64,000 bases of DNA from Clostridia bacterium (GCA_017534885.1 JAFXVR010000026.1:62001-126000); one strand, 5' to 3'. Numbered from the stretch's first letter, positions 34,270-44,161 are shown. Notes: generated by a model from the letters alone, not told the origin. Numbers and translations: made by a program.

Positions 34270-37200
34270 ATGCGGCTGAAAAAGCTGGAGCTGTACGGCT
34301 TCAAATCGTTTGCGACGCGCACGGAGATCGTGTTCAACGAGGGCATCACGGGCATCGTGGGGCCGAACGGGTCAGGCAAGAGCAATATTGCTGACGCGGT
34401 GCGCTGGGTATTGGGCGAACAGAGCGCCAAGACCCTGCGCGGGGCCTCCATGTCCGATGTGATCTTCAACGGCACCCAGCGGCGCAAGCCCCAGAGCTAC
34501 TGCGAGGTATCTCTGGTTTTTGACAATGCGGATCATTCCCTGCCGGTGGACTTTGAGGAGGTCATGGTCACCCGCCGGGTCTTCCGCTCCGGGGAGAGCG
34601 ACTACTTCCTCAACCGCTCCGCCTGCCGCCTGAAGGACATCATCGACCTGTTCCGGGACACGGGCATCGGCCGGGAGGGCTACTCGATCATTGGTCAGGG
34701 GCGCATTGACGACATCCTCTCCCGCAAGAGCGAGGATCGCCGCCAGGTTTTTGAGGAGGCCGCGGGCATCGTCAAGTTCCGCTCCCGCAAGGAGGAGGCC
34801 GACCGGCACCTGGAACGCACCCTTGAGAACGCCGCCCGGGTGGACGATATCCTGGAGGAGCTGGGTACGCGGCTGGCCCCGCTGGAGGAGCAGAGCCGGG
34901 CCGCCCGGGCTTTCCTGGAGCTGTCGGGCGAGATGAAAGGCCTGGAGCTGAACCTGTTTCTGGTGCGGGCCGAGCGCTGGCGCATCCGCCTGGCGAAGAT
35001 CGACGAGGAAATGACCAACCTGCGCACCGCCCTCAGCGACACCGAGGCGGCCCTCGGCGACAAGGCCAGGGCGCGGGATGCCTGTCAGGAACGCATCGCC
35101 GGACTGGAGGAGCGGATCAGCCAGCTGCGGGATGAGCTCATGCGCGCGTCCGAGACCCTGCATCAGACTCAGAGCGCCCTGCTGACCGTGTCCTCCCGGC
35201 TGGAGAACCGGGCGGTCAACCGCGCCCAGCTGGACGAGCAGCAGACCCGGGATGAGGAGCGGCTGAAGGAGCTGACCGCCCTTCGGGAGGCCGGCGAGAG
35301 CGGCATTGCGGAGCGGGAGGAGCAGATCGCCCAGGCTGAGGAGAGCCTCAGCCAGGCGCAGGCGGAGGAGATCAGCGCGCGCCAGGAGGAGGAGGCCAGC
35401 GAGACGGCCCTGGAAAGCCACAAGGAGAAGGTGCTCAGCGCCATCAACCGCCTGTCCGCCGTGCGCAATGACCAGACCCGTCTGCGCACCATGCGCGGCC
35501 AGATGAGCAGCCGCCTGGAGGAACTGAAGGCAACTGTGCGGGACGCCGAGACGGAGGAGCAGACCCTGCTCGCCGCCCAGGAGGAAGCACAGAGCCTGCT
35601 GAAAGCCGAGGAGGAGCGGCTGGAGGAGACGCAGACAAGCCACCGGAGGCTGACGGACAGCCTGAGCGAAGCCGAGGCCGGGCTGGTGCGCGCAAGAGCC
35701 GCGCTGGAAAAGCGCTCCGCCGAGCTGCAGGACATCCAGAGCCGCTGGAAGGTGCTGGACGAGTGGACGCGGGAGATGACCGGCTACAGCCAGTCCGTGC
35801 GCGCCGCCATCCAGTACGCCCGCGACCGGGGCATGGACGGCGTGTACGGCGTGCTGGCCCAGCTGATCGAGGTGCCGGCCAGGCTGGAGACGGCCATCGA
35901 CATGGCCTTGGGCGCGGCCACCCAGAACATTGTGACCGACCAGGAGCAGACCGCCAAGCGGCTCATCGACCACCTGCGGCAGAACCGCCTTGGCCGGGCC
36001 ACCTTCCTGCCCGTCAGCGCCATGCGGCCGCGCACCCTCACCCCGGAGGAGCGCCGCTTGCTGAACATGCCGGGCTGCGTGGGCGTGGCCTCTGAGCTGC
36101 TCAGCTATGACGGGCGCTACCGCAGCGCGGTGGAAAACCTGCTGGGGCGCACGGTGATCGCGGACAACCTCGACCACGGCATCGAAATCATGCGGGCCGG
36201 ACGCCAGGCCTTCCGCCTGGTGACCCTTTCCGGCGACGTGATGAACCCGGGCGGCTCCATGACGGGCGGCTCGGTGCAGTCCAGAGGCGTCAGTCTGCTG
36301 ACCCGGGAGCGGGAGCTGAAGGAAATGACGGAAGCCCTGCGCAGGGGCAAGGGCGAGCTGGCCGGACTTCAGCAGAATCTGAAGGCGGAACAGGAGCACC
36401 GGGACGGCCTGCGGGCGGACATCGCTGAAGCCCTGAACGCCACGCATCAGCAGGAGATCGCGGTGGCCCGGGAGACCGAGCGCTGCCTGAACGCGGCCAG
36501 TGCGCTGGAAGCCCAGCGGGAGCGCATGGAGCAGACCCGCCAGGCCGTGACCCAGCTGGAGACCGCCATGGAGGACATCGACAGCCAGCTCCAGGGCGTG
36601 GACGCCTCGGGTGAAGGCGCGCAGACCAGCCAGGAGGAGATGGAGCGCCAGACCCAGAGCCTGCAGGACAGGCTGAATCAGGCCCGGGCCGCGGCGGCAG
36701 AGGTCAGCCGTCGGGTGATGGATCTGACCCTGTCCCTCAGCGAAAAGCGCCACGAGCTGGACGTGATGCGCCGGGATTCCGGCCGTTACCGGCTGGACTG
36801 CGAGCAGCTGGCCCACGACGCCCGCCGCCGCGACAGCCTGCGGGAGCAGATGGATCAGGCCGACCGGCAGGATCGCGGCGAGAGCGAGCGCCTGCTGAAG
36901 GAGGAAAGCCTGCGCAAAGACGACCTGCAGCGCCGGGAAGAGACCGTAAAAAAGCTGGAGGAGCAGCGCGCCAGCGAACAGACGCGCCTGCGGGGACTGC
37001 TCAGCGACATTGAGGCCATGCACGAGGCCATCGCGAGGGACACCGCCAGCGTTCACCGGGCGGAGCTCAGCCGCACGCGCATCGAGAATGAGCAGCGCGC
37101 CCTGCAGGATCGCATCTGGAACACCTACGAGCTGACCTACGCCGGGGCGGAGGAATTCCGTATGGAAGGCTTCCGCGAACAGGAGGCGGACCGGCGGGTC

Positions 37201-37833
37201 AAGGAGATCCAGACGCAGATCAGGGCGCTGGGCCCGGTCAACGTCCACGCGGTGGAGGAGTACGCCGCCACCAAAGGCCGCTATGATGAGCTCCTGATTC
37301 AGCAGCAGGATCTGCGCAAGGCGGAGAAGGATCTGAGGGAGCTGATCGACAGCCTGCTCCGGCAGATGCGGCTGACCTTCGTGGATTCCTTCACCCGGCT
37401 CCAGGGCTATTTCTCAGAGACTTTTGTGCGGCTCTTCGGCGGCGGCGCGGCCCAGCTTCAGCTGATGGATCCGGACGATCCGCTGAACTGCGGCATCGAG
37501 GTCAACGCCCAGCCCCCGGGCAAAAAGCTGCAGCTGCTCTCCCTGCTCTCCGGCGGCGAACGCGCGCTGACGGCCATCGCCATCCTCTTCGCCATGCTGA
37601 AGCTCAAGCCCACGCCCTTCTGCATCCTGGACGAGATCGAGGCCGCCCTGGACGACGCCAACATCGGCTATTACGCCGACTATCTGAAGGAGTACTCCGA
37701 GTCCACCCAGTTCATCGTCATCACCCACCGCAAGGGCACCATGGAGCGCTGCAACAGCCTGTACGGCGTGGCCATGGAGGAACAGGGCGTCTCAAAGATG
37801 GTGTCGGTGGCGCTGCAGGATTATCAGGAATAA
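34270..37833 (+). CDS. smc: Chromosome segregation protein SMC
   Basis: SMC forms an ATP-driven dimer that, with ScpA and ScpB, compacts and separates chromosomes. The 1,187-residue length is usual. It shows the N-terminal ATPase half with Walker A GPNGSGKSN, a first coiled coil, a hinge at about residues 518-667 (MDGVYGVLAQLIEVP to MNPGGSMTGGS), and a second coiled coil. The C-terminal half has the LLSGGERALTAIA signature and Walker B ILDEIEAALDD. The start at MRLKKLELYGFKSFA fits the family, though no close ribosome binding site precedes it; ATG 34231 is an alternative that adds 13 residues. Neither rnc nor ftsY adjoins it. Confidence 0.95.
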   Translation: MRLKKLELYGFKSFATRTEIVFNEGITGIVGPNGSGKSNIADAVRWVLGEQSAKTLRGASMSDVIFNGTQRRKPQSYCEVSLVFDNADHSLPVDFEEVMVTRRVFRSGESDYFLNRSACRLKDIIDLFRDTGIGREGYSIIGQGRIDDILSRKSEDRRQVFEEAAGIVKFRSRKEEADRHLERTLENAARVDDILEELGTRLAPLEEQSRAARAFLELSGEMKGLELNLFLVRAERWRIRLAKIDEEMTNLRTALSDTEAALGDKARARDACQERIAGLEERISQLRDELMRASETLHQTQSALLTVSSRLENRAVNRAQLDEQQTRDEERLKELTALREAGESGIAEREEQIAQAEESLSQAQAEEISARQEEEASETALESHKEKVLSAINRLSAVRNDQTRLRTMRGQMSSRLEELKATVRDAETEEQTLLAAQEEAQSLLKAEEERLEETQTSHRRLTDSLSEAEAGLVRARAALEKRSAELQDIQSRWKVLDEWTREMTGYSQSVRAAIQYARDRGMDGVYGVLAQLIEVPARLETAIDMALGAATQNIVTDQEQTAKRLIDHLRQNRLGRATFLPVSAMRPRTLTPEERRLLNMPGCVGVASELLSYDGRYRSAVENLLGRTVIADNLDHGIEIMRAGRQAFRLVTLSGDVMNPGGSMTGGSVQSRGVSLLTRERELKEMTEALRRGKGELAGLQQNLKAEQEHRDGLRADIAEALNATHQQEIAVARETERCLNAASALEAQRERMEQTRQAVTQLETAMEDIDSQLQGVDASGEGAQTSQEEMERQTQSLQDRLNQARAAAAEVSRRVMDLTLSLSEKRHELDVMRRDSGRYRLDCEQLAHDARRRDSLREQMDQADRQDRGESERLLKEESLRKDDLQRREETVKKLEEQRASEQTRLRGLLSDIEAMHEAIARDTASVHRAELSRTRIENEQRALQDRIWNTYELTYAGAEEFRMEGFREQEADRRVKEIQTQIRALGPVNVHAVEEYAATKGRYDELLIQQQDLRKAEKDLRELIDSLLRQMRLTFVDSFTRLQGYFSETFVRLFGGGAAQLQLMDPDDPLNCGIEVNAQPPGKKLQLLSLLSGGERALTAIAILFAMLKLKPTPFCILDEIEAALDDANIGYYADYLKEYSESTQFIVITHRKGTMERCNSLYGVAMEEQGVSKMVSVALQDYQE

Positions 37834-37842
37834 GGCCATTTG

Positions 37843-37873
37843 CCGCCCTGCCGGGGAGTGTGGCGGAGGGCGG
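37843..37873 (+). terminator. Hairpin after smc
   Basis: CCGCCC (37843-37848) pairs with GGGCGG (37868-37873). No T run follows, so termination here would need more than the stem. Confidence 0.4.
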
Positions 37874-37916
37874 AACAAAAAGCAAGGGGGAACAGCTGCT
37901 ATGAAGAAGATCGGTA

Positions 37917-38831
37917 TTGACGATCCACCGGACGCAGAAGTATCAGGATGGCGTCGGACTGACAGACTACGATTCCACCCATGATTATCCGGTCGGCGGG
38001 CTGGATTTCATCCGCGTCTATCCGAATCTGGATTCGTCCTTCTGGATTTCCGGGATCACAGATGAAATCTTTGCGCGGATTGACGGCAAGTCTTTCAAGA
38101 AAGACTGCACGCTCCCCCGGGAGGACCTGTGCTATCTGCATGTGCTCCATGTGGATCTGAACGGCGAGGTGCAGGAAGGCGAGATGATCGTCAACTACCA
38201 TATCGCAGAGGATGTGCTGGAGATCTTCCGTCAGCTGTATGCGGCCGGATACCCGATCGAGCGGATCCGCCTGGTGGACGAGTATGATGCGGATGACGAG
38301 CTGTCCATGGAGGATAACAATTCCTCCTCCTTCAACTTCCGCTTCATTTCGTATACCACCCGCGTGTCGAAGCACGGCCTGGGCCTGGCGGTGGACATCA
38401 ACACCCTCTACAATCCTTATACGAAGGTCGTGGACGGGGTGCGCATTGTGGAGCCGGTCACCGGAGAGCCCTATCTGGACCGGGAGGCGGATTTTCCCTG
38501 CAAGATTGATCACGGGGACCTGTGCTATCGCCTCTTCATCGAACATGGTTTTGAGTGGAGCGGCGACTGGGAGGATCGCAAAGACTACGATGCGGCGATC
38601 AGCCGGTGCGAGGCCACAAAAGCGGAACGCGATCAGGCGGCAGCAGACATCAGGCAGCGCGGTATCAGCAGGCGGGAATTCGAGCGGTTTATCGATGAAC
38701 TGGAAAAGCTGCCCGATGCGGTGTCGGAATTCGACGAAGCGCTCTGGGGCAGCCTGGTGGAATATGTGACGGTCAGCAAGGACAGGACGATGGTGTTCAC
38801 GATGATTGGAGAAATGGAGACAAGCGCATGA
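37917..38831 (+). pseudogene. M15-type peptidase fused to a serine-recombinase C-terminal remnant
   Basis: The 304-codon frame is a chimera. Residues 1-225 match cytoplasmic or secreted M15-type peptidases (VanY/D-Ala-D-Ala carboxypeptidase fold), including two zinc ligands in SKHGLGLAVDIN and the late GFEWSGDWEDRKDY. At that point the expected HFE-type end with the third zinc ligand is missing. From about residue 226 (near 38592) the protein reads as the C-terminus of a large serine recombinase (RREFERFIDELEKL, VSEFDEALWGSLVEYVTV). The only usable start is TTG 37917; an ATG at 37901 with a fine AAGGGGG site is in another frame. The peptidase is probably inactive. Confidence 0.75.
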
Positions 38832-38879
38832 ATTGAGCGCGCGTGCCGGCAATTCTACTGAAACATCACATTTTGCTCA

Positions 38880-38908
38880 TTGAAACCCACCTTCTTTTGT
38901 GCCATACT
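38880..38908 (+). promoter_or_regulatory. Sigma-A-type promoter of the adhesin-like pseudogene
   Basis: TTGAAA (38880-38885) and CATACT (38903-38908) are separated by 17 bases. The 288-base gap 38832-39119 is AT-richer than its surroundings and shows no other gene. Confidence 0.6.
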
Positions 38909-39119
38909 TATTATGGTAATTTGTATCCTGAATTCTGCACAGGTGGGGTGACAGGGATGCTGCGCCGCGCTACGCTCAAGCAAGCAGGATCACTGCGCCT
39001 TTTTGGCTGTGCCCTGAATCGCCGCAGGCGGGATGGCTTCTGTGCCGTTTCGCGTGGCGGCTTTTGCTTTTTTGAATCACACCATGCATTGCGAACAAAT
39101 CCATCGGGAGCAATCGACC

Positions 39120-41395
39120 ATGACAAACCGGAACACCAAATGGATCCTGGCCCTGCTGCTCTGCGCCGCGATGGCACTGGGGCTTGGCATGGTGAACGCG
39201 GACAGTGAGATCACCACCTGGAGCGAGCTGCAGGCGGCGCTGAGCGCCGGCGGCACCGTGACCCTGACGCGGAACATCACAGCCTCGCAAAACCAGGATG
39301 CGCTGGTCATTCCAGCCGGCGTAAACGTTATGCTGGACCTGAATGGCAAAAGGCTTTCCATCGTCGTCAGGAATAACGCCGACGACGGGCTCTTTGTCGT
39401 GAACGGTGCGCTGACAGTGACCGACAGCGCGGGCGGCGGCGTCATGGTCAGCGACAAGGGCGATGTCGTCCGCGTCAACAGCGGCGGCAGCTTCACGATG
39501 GAAAACGGCACCATCCAGGCAAATGAAAACTATGATTCGGATGTCAAAAGGGCGCTTTCCTGAACCAAGCCACGACTGGTTGTGGAAGGCAGCGGAAATT
39601 ACCACAACCAGTCGTGGCTCTAAGGTCGGAAGCGCCCTTTTGTCACCCTCAACAACTATTACAATGTCATGCTGGATGGCGGAAGCTTCGTGATGAACGG
39701 CGGCTCCATCCTCAATGGCTATGACGGCGTTATCCTGTATGAAGACGGGCGCTTCACCCTGAACGGCGGCCTGATTGACGGCTGCGGCGAAGGCGTATAC
39801 CTCTACGACAGCGACAGCAGCTTCATCATGAACGGCGGCACGGTATCCAACAGCCGATACTACGATATCTATTATCCCCGCGGCACCTTTACGCTGAGCG
39901 GAGGCGCGGCGGGCAGCGTCTATGTGATTGACGGCAATGCCATTACCATCGGCGGAGAACTGCCGCAGACAGCTTCTTTCGGCGTCATCACGGATCAGAT
40001 GGGCGTGTTCACCAGCGGCTACAGCACATACAATACGGCTGATCCGGGCGATTACTTCCGGGCAAGCGGGGATACGCTCGGCGTCGTCCTGTCGGGCGGG
40101 GAAGCCGCGATCGCGGAGGGTTATGTCAACAACGTCAGCTATGTCAGGCGCAGCTGGAACGGATCGGCTGTCGTTTCTGAGACGAAGACCCGCGCAGCTG
40201 TCCCGGTGCCATCCGACGGCGGCGTAATCAGCGCCGGCGGCAGCTATGGCATCGGCAGCGGCGAGAACGGCAGCGATGTCACCATCACCCTCGGCTATAC
40301 AGACGCGACGAGAGAGAGCATCAGCGTGACCGCAACCACCTACGGCGGCGCGGTGACCCTCGAACAGCCCTTCGCCAGCTATACCGGTATTTATCAGCAA
40401 TACCAGGGCAATACATTCCTGCCGGGCACGTTTCCGACAACAGCCTGCTGACCGACGGCATGCTGAAGGCCTGGGATCCGGTGTTTGCCATCACGATTTC
40501 CGAAAATATCGCCCACGGCACGGTGACTGTGCAGGAATCCGTCCTATATGGTGAAAACGTGGCATTGACCGCTGAACCTGAGGAAGGTTACTGGCTGAGC
40601 GCGGTCAGGCTTTATGATGAAAGCCATCAACTGATTCTGGAAACCGGCGAATGGTCCGGGTCTTTCGTCATGCCAGGCCACGCGGTGACTGTTGAAGCGG
40701 AGTTCAAAACAAAAAAGGACATCACTACGGACATCCTGTATCCGTTCGCCGGATTCACACTCCATACCCACGGTACGTTGACGGCCGATAAGCAAATCGC
40801 CGGCGGCGGCGAGACCGTCGCGCTCACGCTCGAAACGGAGGAAAGCTACGGGCTGAAAACGGGCGGCATGACCGCTTACGCGTATCTCAACGATGTGCGG
40901 CAAAACGCCCTGACTGTCACGGAACAGGCGGACGGCACGTGGACGTTCGACATGCCGGCGGGGGACTATACGGCGAAGGCTTTCGCGGAGATCGAATGGA
41001 AAAATGCGCCGCCTTCGGGCAGCAGCATGCCGTACTTCTACATTGATGAAGCATGTACGGCGCACGGCACGGTCTCAGCAGGATCTGTTCCGACCCTCAA
41101 CCCGCCTTTGTCCCCCGATAATCTGTACCGTCCGTCCGTTACGCAGATTACACTGACCGCCGAGCCAGCTACCGACTATGTGCTGAAGGGCTGGGAAGTA
41201 GTGACCGTAAATGCCAGCGGGGAGCCGGCGTTTGGCTATTCCCTGCCGGTGGAGCGCTATGGAAACAGCAGCAATTATATCGTTGAATTCAACACGGTCG
41301 ACAATAACTATATCTTCCGTATCCGCGCGATCTTTGAGGAAGCGCCGCAGCTTATCACGATCGACGTGTCAGTGTCCGATAAGCCCGGGACCATC
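39120..41395 (+). pseudogene. Broken secreted adhesin-like gene (beta-helix and InlB-type repeats)
   Basis: The gene starts at ATG 39120 with a signal peptide (MTNRNTKWILALLLCAAMAL). It reads as a right-handed beta-helix-type surface protein (FTMENGTIQANEN, FVMNGGSILNGYDG, FIMNGGTVSNSRYYD) and then InlB/bacterial-repeat modules (LTAEPEEGYWLSAVRLYDES, VTVEAEFK). Three lesions break it. A 96-bp palindrome at 39546-39641 brings an in-frame TGA at 39561-39563. One T is missing from a run near 40431-40433, where FSDNSLLTDGMLK would otherwise join the two frames. The 3' end dissolves into C-rich sequence at about 41395 with no natural end or anchor. Without the palindrome and frameshift the pieces form one reading frame. 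Confidence 0.85.
39546..39641. mobile_element. 96-bp palindromic MITE-like insertion with 3-bp target duplication
   Basis: Terminal inverted repeats AAAAGGGCGCTTTCC (39546-39560) and GGAAGCGCCCTTTT (39628-39641) enclose a second, perfect 18-bp inverted repeat (39568-39585 and 39602-39619). The flanking GTC occurs on both sides (39543-39545 and 39642-39644). Element plus duplication is 99 bp, so removing it restores an unbroken protein (SDV then TLNNYYNVMLDGG). It encodes nothing; a transposase would have to come from elsewhere. Confidence 0.85.
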
Positions 41396-41431
41396 AACAC
41401 CCCCCATCCCCCTCACCCCCACACCCCCCTA
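41396..41431. other. C-rich tract at the truncated end of the adhesin pseudogene
   Basis: A run of CCCCCAT and CCCCCAC units on the plus strand lies between the last recognisable adhesin codons and the next promoter. It marks the likely deletion point and is a place where sequencing could slip. Confidence 0.55.
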
Positions 41432-41460
41432 TTGAAAAAGCCGCATCAAAGGTGTACAAT
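41432..41460 (+). promoter_or_regulatory. Sigma-A-type promoter of the ADH/ALDH pair
   Basis: TTGAAA (41432-41437) and TACAAT (41455-41460) are separated by 17 bases. Confidence 0.85.
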
Positions 41461-41531
41461 CAGACTGCAAACACCGCCTGAGCCGCAATCACAAACCTTA
41501 CACACCAGAACCAATCACGCTGGAGGGAAAC

Positions 41532-42740
41532 ATGCCGTTTTATGTTGGAAGGAAGGCCATCCGGAAAGTGCCGGGAACCGTGATCAAGGCGGCGCCGCTG
41601 CCCAGGCCGCAGGTGACGGAGGGGTTCGGAACAAGAGAGCAGGTGGGCAGGCTCTGCGCCGAGGCAGGCTACCAGTCGGTGCTGCTGGTGACCGATCAGA
41701 CGCTGTTTGGGCTTGGCCTGCATGAGAAGGCGGCGGCCTCGCTGAGAGAACGGAAGATACAGGTTACGCTGTTCCATGACATCGATTCGGAGCCCACCGT
41801 GGAGATCGTGGAGGCGGGCCGGCAGGCGGCGATTGCCTGCGGCGCGGACTGCATCGTCGCCTTAGGCGGCGGCTCCGTGCTGGACAGCGGCAAGATCATC
41901 GCGGCCGCGGCGAGGCATCCCCTGATGCCGCTGCAGCACTATCTGCATAAGTTCGCCATCGCCGAGGGAGGCACCCTGCCCATGATCAACATCCCCAGCA
42001 CGGCGGGCACGGGGGCGGAGTGTACTGTCGGCGCGGTGATCAAAAACGAGCAGGGGGTTAAAAGCTCCACCGTGATCATCGGGCTGGACGTGGCCCACGT
42101 GATCTTAGACAGCGAGCTGATCATCAACGCGCCGCAGGGCGTCACCGTCTGGTGCGCCATCGACGCGCTGAGCCACGGTCTGGAAGGGCTTCTGGCGGAC
42201 GTGGGCTCCACGGAGGAGGACATCTTCAAAAGCCGGGAATGCGTGCGGCTGATTTTTGACAACCTGCCCCTGCTGCTGAAAGACCCGCGGAACATTGAGG
42301 CGCGGCAGGCCACGCTGCTGGCTGCCCATTACGGGGGCAACGCCATCAACACTCAGCTGGCCGGCTATGTGCACGCCTTCGCGCATTCCATCGGCGCGCT
42401 GTACCATATCCCGCACGGAAAAGCCATCGCCTGGTGCCTGGTACCCATCGTTGCGGCACAGGAGCATATGCGCTACGAGGAGATGGCCGCTCTGGCGCGT
42501 CACTGCCATCTGGCGGAGGAGCAGGACGCGGTGGAAGAAGCGGCGGACAAGCTGATCCTTGCGCTTCAGCGGCTGCTGGAAGAATGCGGCCTGGAAAAAG
42601 GCTGCAAGCTGCTTCAGGAAAGCGATTATGACCGGCTGACCGGGATGATCGACGCTGATTCCATCAATTATTCCCCCTCCAGAACCCTGACGGACAGCGA
42701 AATCCGGATGCTGCTGGATCAAATCAGGAGGGGGTATTGA
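41532..42740 (+). CDS. Iron-containing alcohol dehydrogenase
   Basis: This 402-residue protein belongs to family III alcohol dehydrogenases. The NAD-binding GGGSVLDSGKIIA is at about residues 115-127. Metal-ligand segments are visible in the second half: the LSHGLEGL region and AGYVHAFAHSIGALYHIPHGKA, with two to three histidines at the usual spacing. It interconverts alcohols and aldehydes or ketones with NAD(P)H in the cytoplasm. ATG 41532 follows GGAGGG. The next gene is an aldehyde dehydrogenase starting at the stop codon, so the pair may process one alcohol through its aldehyde to an acid. Confidence 0.92.
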   Translation: MPFYVGRKAIRKVPGTVIKAAPLPRPQVTEGFGTREQVGRLCAEAGYQSVLLVTDQTLFGLGLHEKAAASLRERKIQVTLFHDIDSEPTVEIVEAGRQAAIACGADCIVALGGGSVLDSGKIIAAAARHPLMPLQHYLHKFAIAEGGTLPMINIPSTAGTGAECTVGAVIKNEQGVKSSTVIIGLDVAHVILDSELIINAPQGVTVWCAIDALSHGLEGLLADVGSTEEDIFKSRECVRLIFDNLPLLLKDPRNIEARQATLLAAHYGGNAINTQLAGYVHAFAHSIGALYHIPHGKAIAWCLVPIVAAQEHMRYEEMAALARHCHLAEEQDAVEEAADKLILALQRLLEECGLEKGCKLLQESDYDRLTGMIDADSINYSPSRTLTDSEIRMLLDQIRRGY

Positions 42741-42742
42741 AG

Positions 42743-44161
42743 ATGGCTTGCACCCGGGAAAGCGTGCATGAAATTGTGCTGAACCAGAGGAGGTTCTTCC
42801 GCAGCCGGAAGACGCTGGACGTGAAATGGCGGATGGAGCAGCTGAAAACGCTCCGGCAGGCGGTGCTTGATCATCAGGACATGCTGCAGGCGGCGCTGTA
42901 TGAGGATCTGGGGAAAAGCCCCATGGAAGCCTACCTGTGCGACATCGGGCCGGTCATTGTGGAAATCAACGAGATTCTGCGCGGACTGAAAAAATGGGCC
43001 CGGCCTGAAAAACATTTCAGCGGGCTCATGTGCTTCCCCAGCACGCGCACAACGGTCTACAAGATGCCCTACGGCGTGTCCCTCATCATCAGCCCCTTTA
43101 ACTTTCCCATCCTGCTGACGCTGGGTGTGCTGGCGGCCAGCCTGTCCGGGGGCAACACGGCGGTCATTAAGACCAGCTCCAAATCCGCGGCCAGCACCCT
43201 GGCGCTGAAAAAGCTCATCGCCAAGACCTTCCCGGAGGAATATGTCACCGTCATCGACGGCGGCCACGACGTGGCGGATCTGTGCCTGGCGGAGCGGTTC
43301 GACAAGATCTTCTACACCGGCTCTCCGGCGGTGGCCAGGCACGTGCTGACGGAAGCGGCGGCGCACCTCACCTCCGTGGCGCTGGAGCTGGGCGGCGAGA
43401 CGGGCAACTGGTGCGTCATCCGCAAAGATGCCAACCTGAAAGACGCCGCCCGGAAGATCGCCTTCTTCAAGCTGTGCAACGCGGGGCAGATTTGCATCAA
43501 CATCAACCAGATCGCCGTAGCGGAGGAGATTGCCGACGAGTTCCTGAAGGAGATGAAGGCGGAATTCGTCCGGCAAATCGGTGAAAAGCCGGAGGAGAAC
43601 CCCGAGTATCCCTGGCTGATCACGGACGCGGTATACGCAAAATGTGAACGGCTGACCGCGGAATACGCGGACCGGGTCATTTTCGGCGGAACGGGGAACA
43701 GAGAGTCGCGCCGCTTTGCTCCCACGCTGATCTATCCGGTGAATCAGGATGAAGACATTGTTCAGCACGAGCTGTTCTGCCCCCTGCTGCCGGTCGTTCC
43801 CTTCAGGGACGCGGATGTCGGCAGCCTGATGGAAACGATCGCCGACCGGGAGCATCCCTTATCGATGTATGTGTTTACCTCGGACATGAAATGGGCGGAG
43901 CAGGTCATGTCCACCCAGCAGTTCGGCGGTGGGTGCATCAACGAGGTCTGCATCCATATGATGGTCAAAGGCGTGCCCTTCAACGGCACAGGCCATTCCG
44001 GCATGGGCGCGTACCACGGGGAATGGGGATTCCGGGAGTTCACCCACCCCGCCACCGTGCTCAGAGGAAGAACCTGCTGGAATTTGCCGCTCCGGGAACA
44101 CCCGTATGGCGGCAAAGCGGGGAAGACCAAAATGAAGCTCCTGAAACTGTTCGAGCGGTGA
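42743..44161 (+). CDS. Aldehyde dehydrogenase (class 3-like)
   Basis: This 472-residue protein shows ALDH features in order: the cofactor region YGVSLIISPFNFPILLTLG, YTGSPAVARHV, the general-base Glu in LELGGETGNW, and the catalytic Cys in KLCNAGQICININQ. It oxidises aldehydes to acids with NAD(P). The GETGNW in place of the usual GKSP is unusual and may mark a specialised substrate. AGGAGGGGG upstream could serve either TTG 42737, which overlaps the alcohol dehydrogenase stop, or ATG 42743, chosen here. It is cotranscribed with the alcohol dehydrogenase. Confidence 0.9.
   Translation: MACTRESVHEIVLNQRRFFRSRKTLDVKWRMEQLKTLRQAVLDHQDMLQAALYEDLGKSPMEAYLCDIGPVIVEINEILRGLKKWARPEKHFSGLMCFPSTRTTVYKMPYGVSLIISPFNFPILLTLGVLAASLSGGNTAVIKTSSKSAASTLALKKLIAKTFPEEYVTVIDGGHDVADLCLAERFDKIFYTGSPAVARHVLTEAAAHLTSVALELGGETGNWCVIRKDANLKDAARKIAFFKLCNAGQICININQIAVAEEIADEFLKEMKAEFVRQIGEKPEENPEYPWLITDAVYAKCERLTAEYADRVIFGGTGNRESRRFAPTLIYPVNQDEDIVQHELFCPLLPVVPFRDADVGSLMETIADREHPLSMYVFTSDMKWAEQVMSTQQFGGGCINEVCIHMMVKGVPFNGTGHSGMGAYHGEWGFREFTHPATVLRGRTCWNLPLREHPYGGKAGKTKMKLLKLFER

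Noticed and set aside
34372..37248. Long minus-strand open frame of 958 codons opposite smc
   Set aside because: The plus strand encodes a textbook SMC with all motifs; the opposite frame is a by-product of high GC and coiled-coil codon bias.
37901..37983. A small gene starting at ATG 37901 with a good ribosome binding site
   Set aside because: It gives only 27 codons before TGA and overlaps the peptidase frame; more likely it marks the original start before a frameshift.
39020..39072. A terminator before the adhesin gene
   Set aside because: GCCGC and GGCGGC followed by TTTTGCTTTTTT look like a stem and T tract, but the stem is short, the loop long, and it would lie in the gene's own leader.
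41396..41725. Extension of the adhesin frame to 41725
   Set aside because: After about 41395 it runs through a C-rich tract, a promoter and the start of the alcohol dehydrogenase gene in the wrong frame; it is not real protein.
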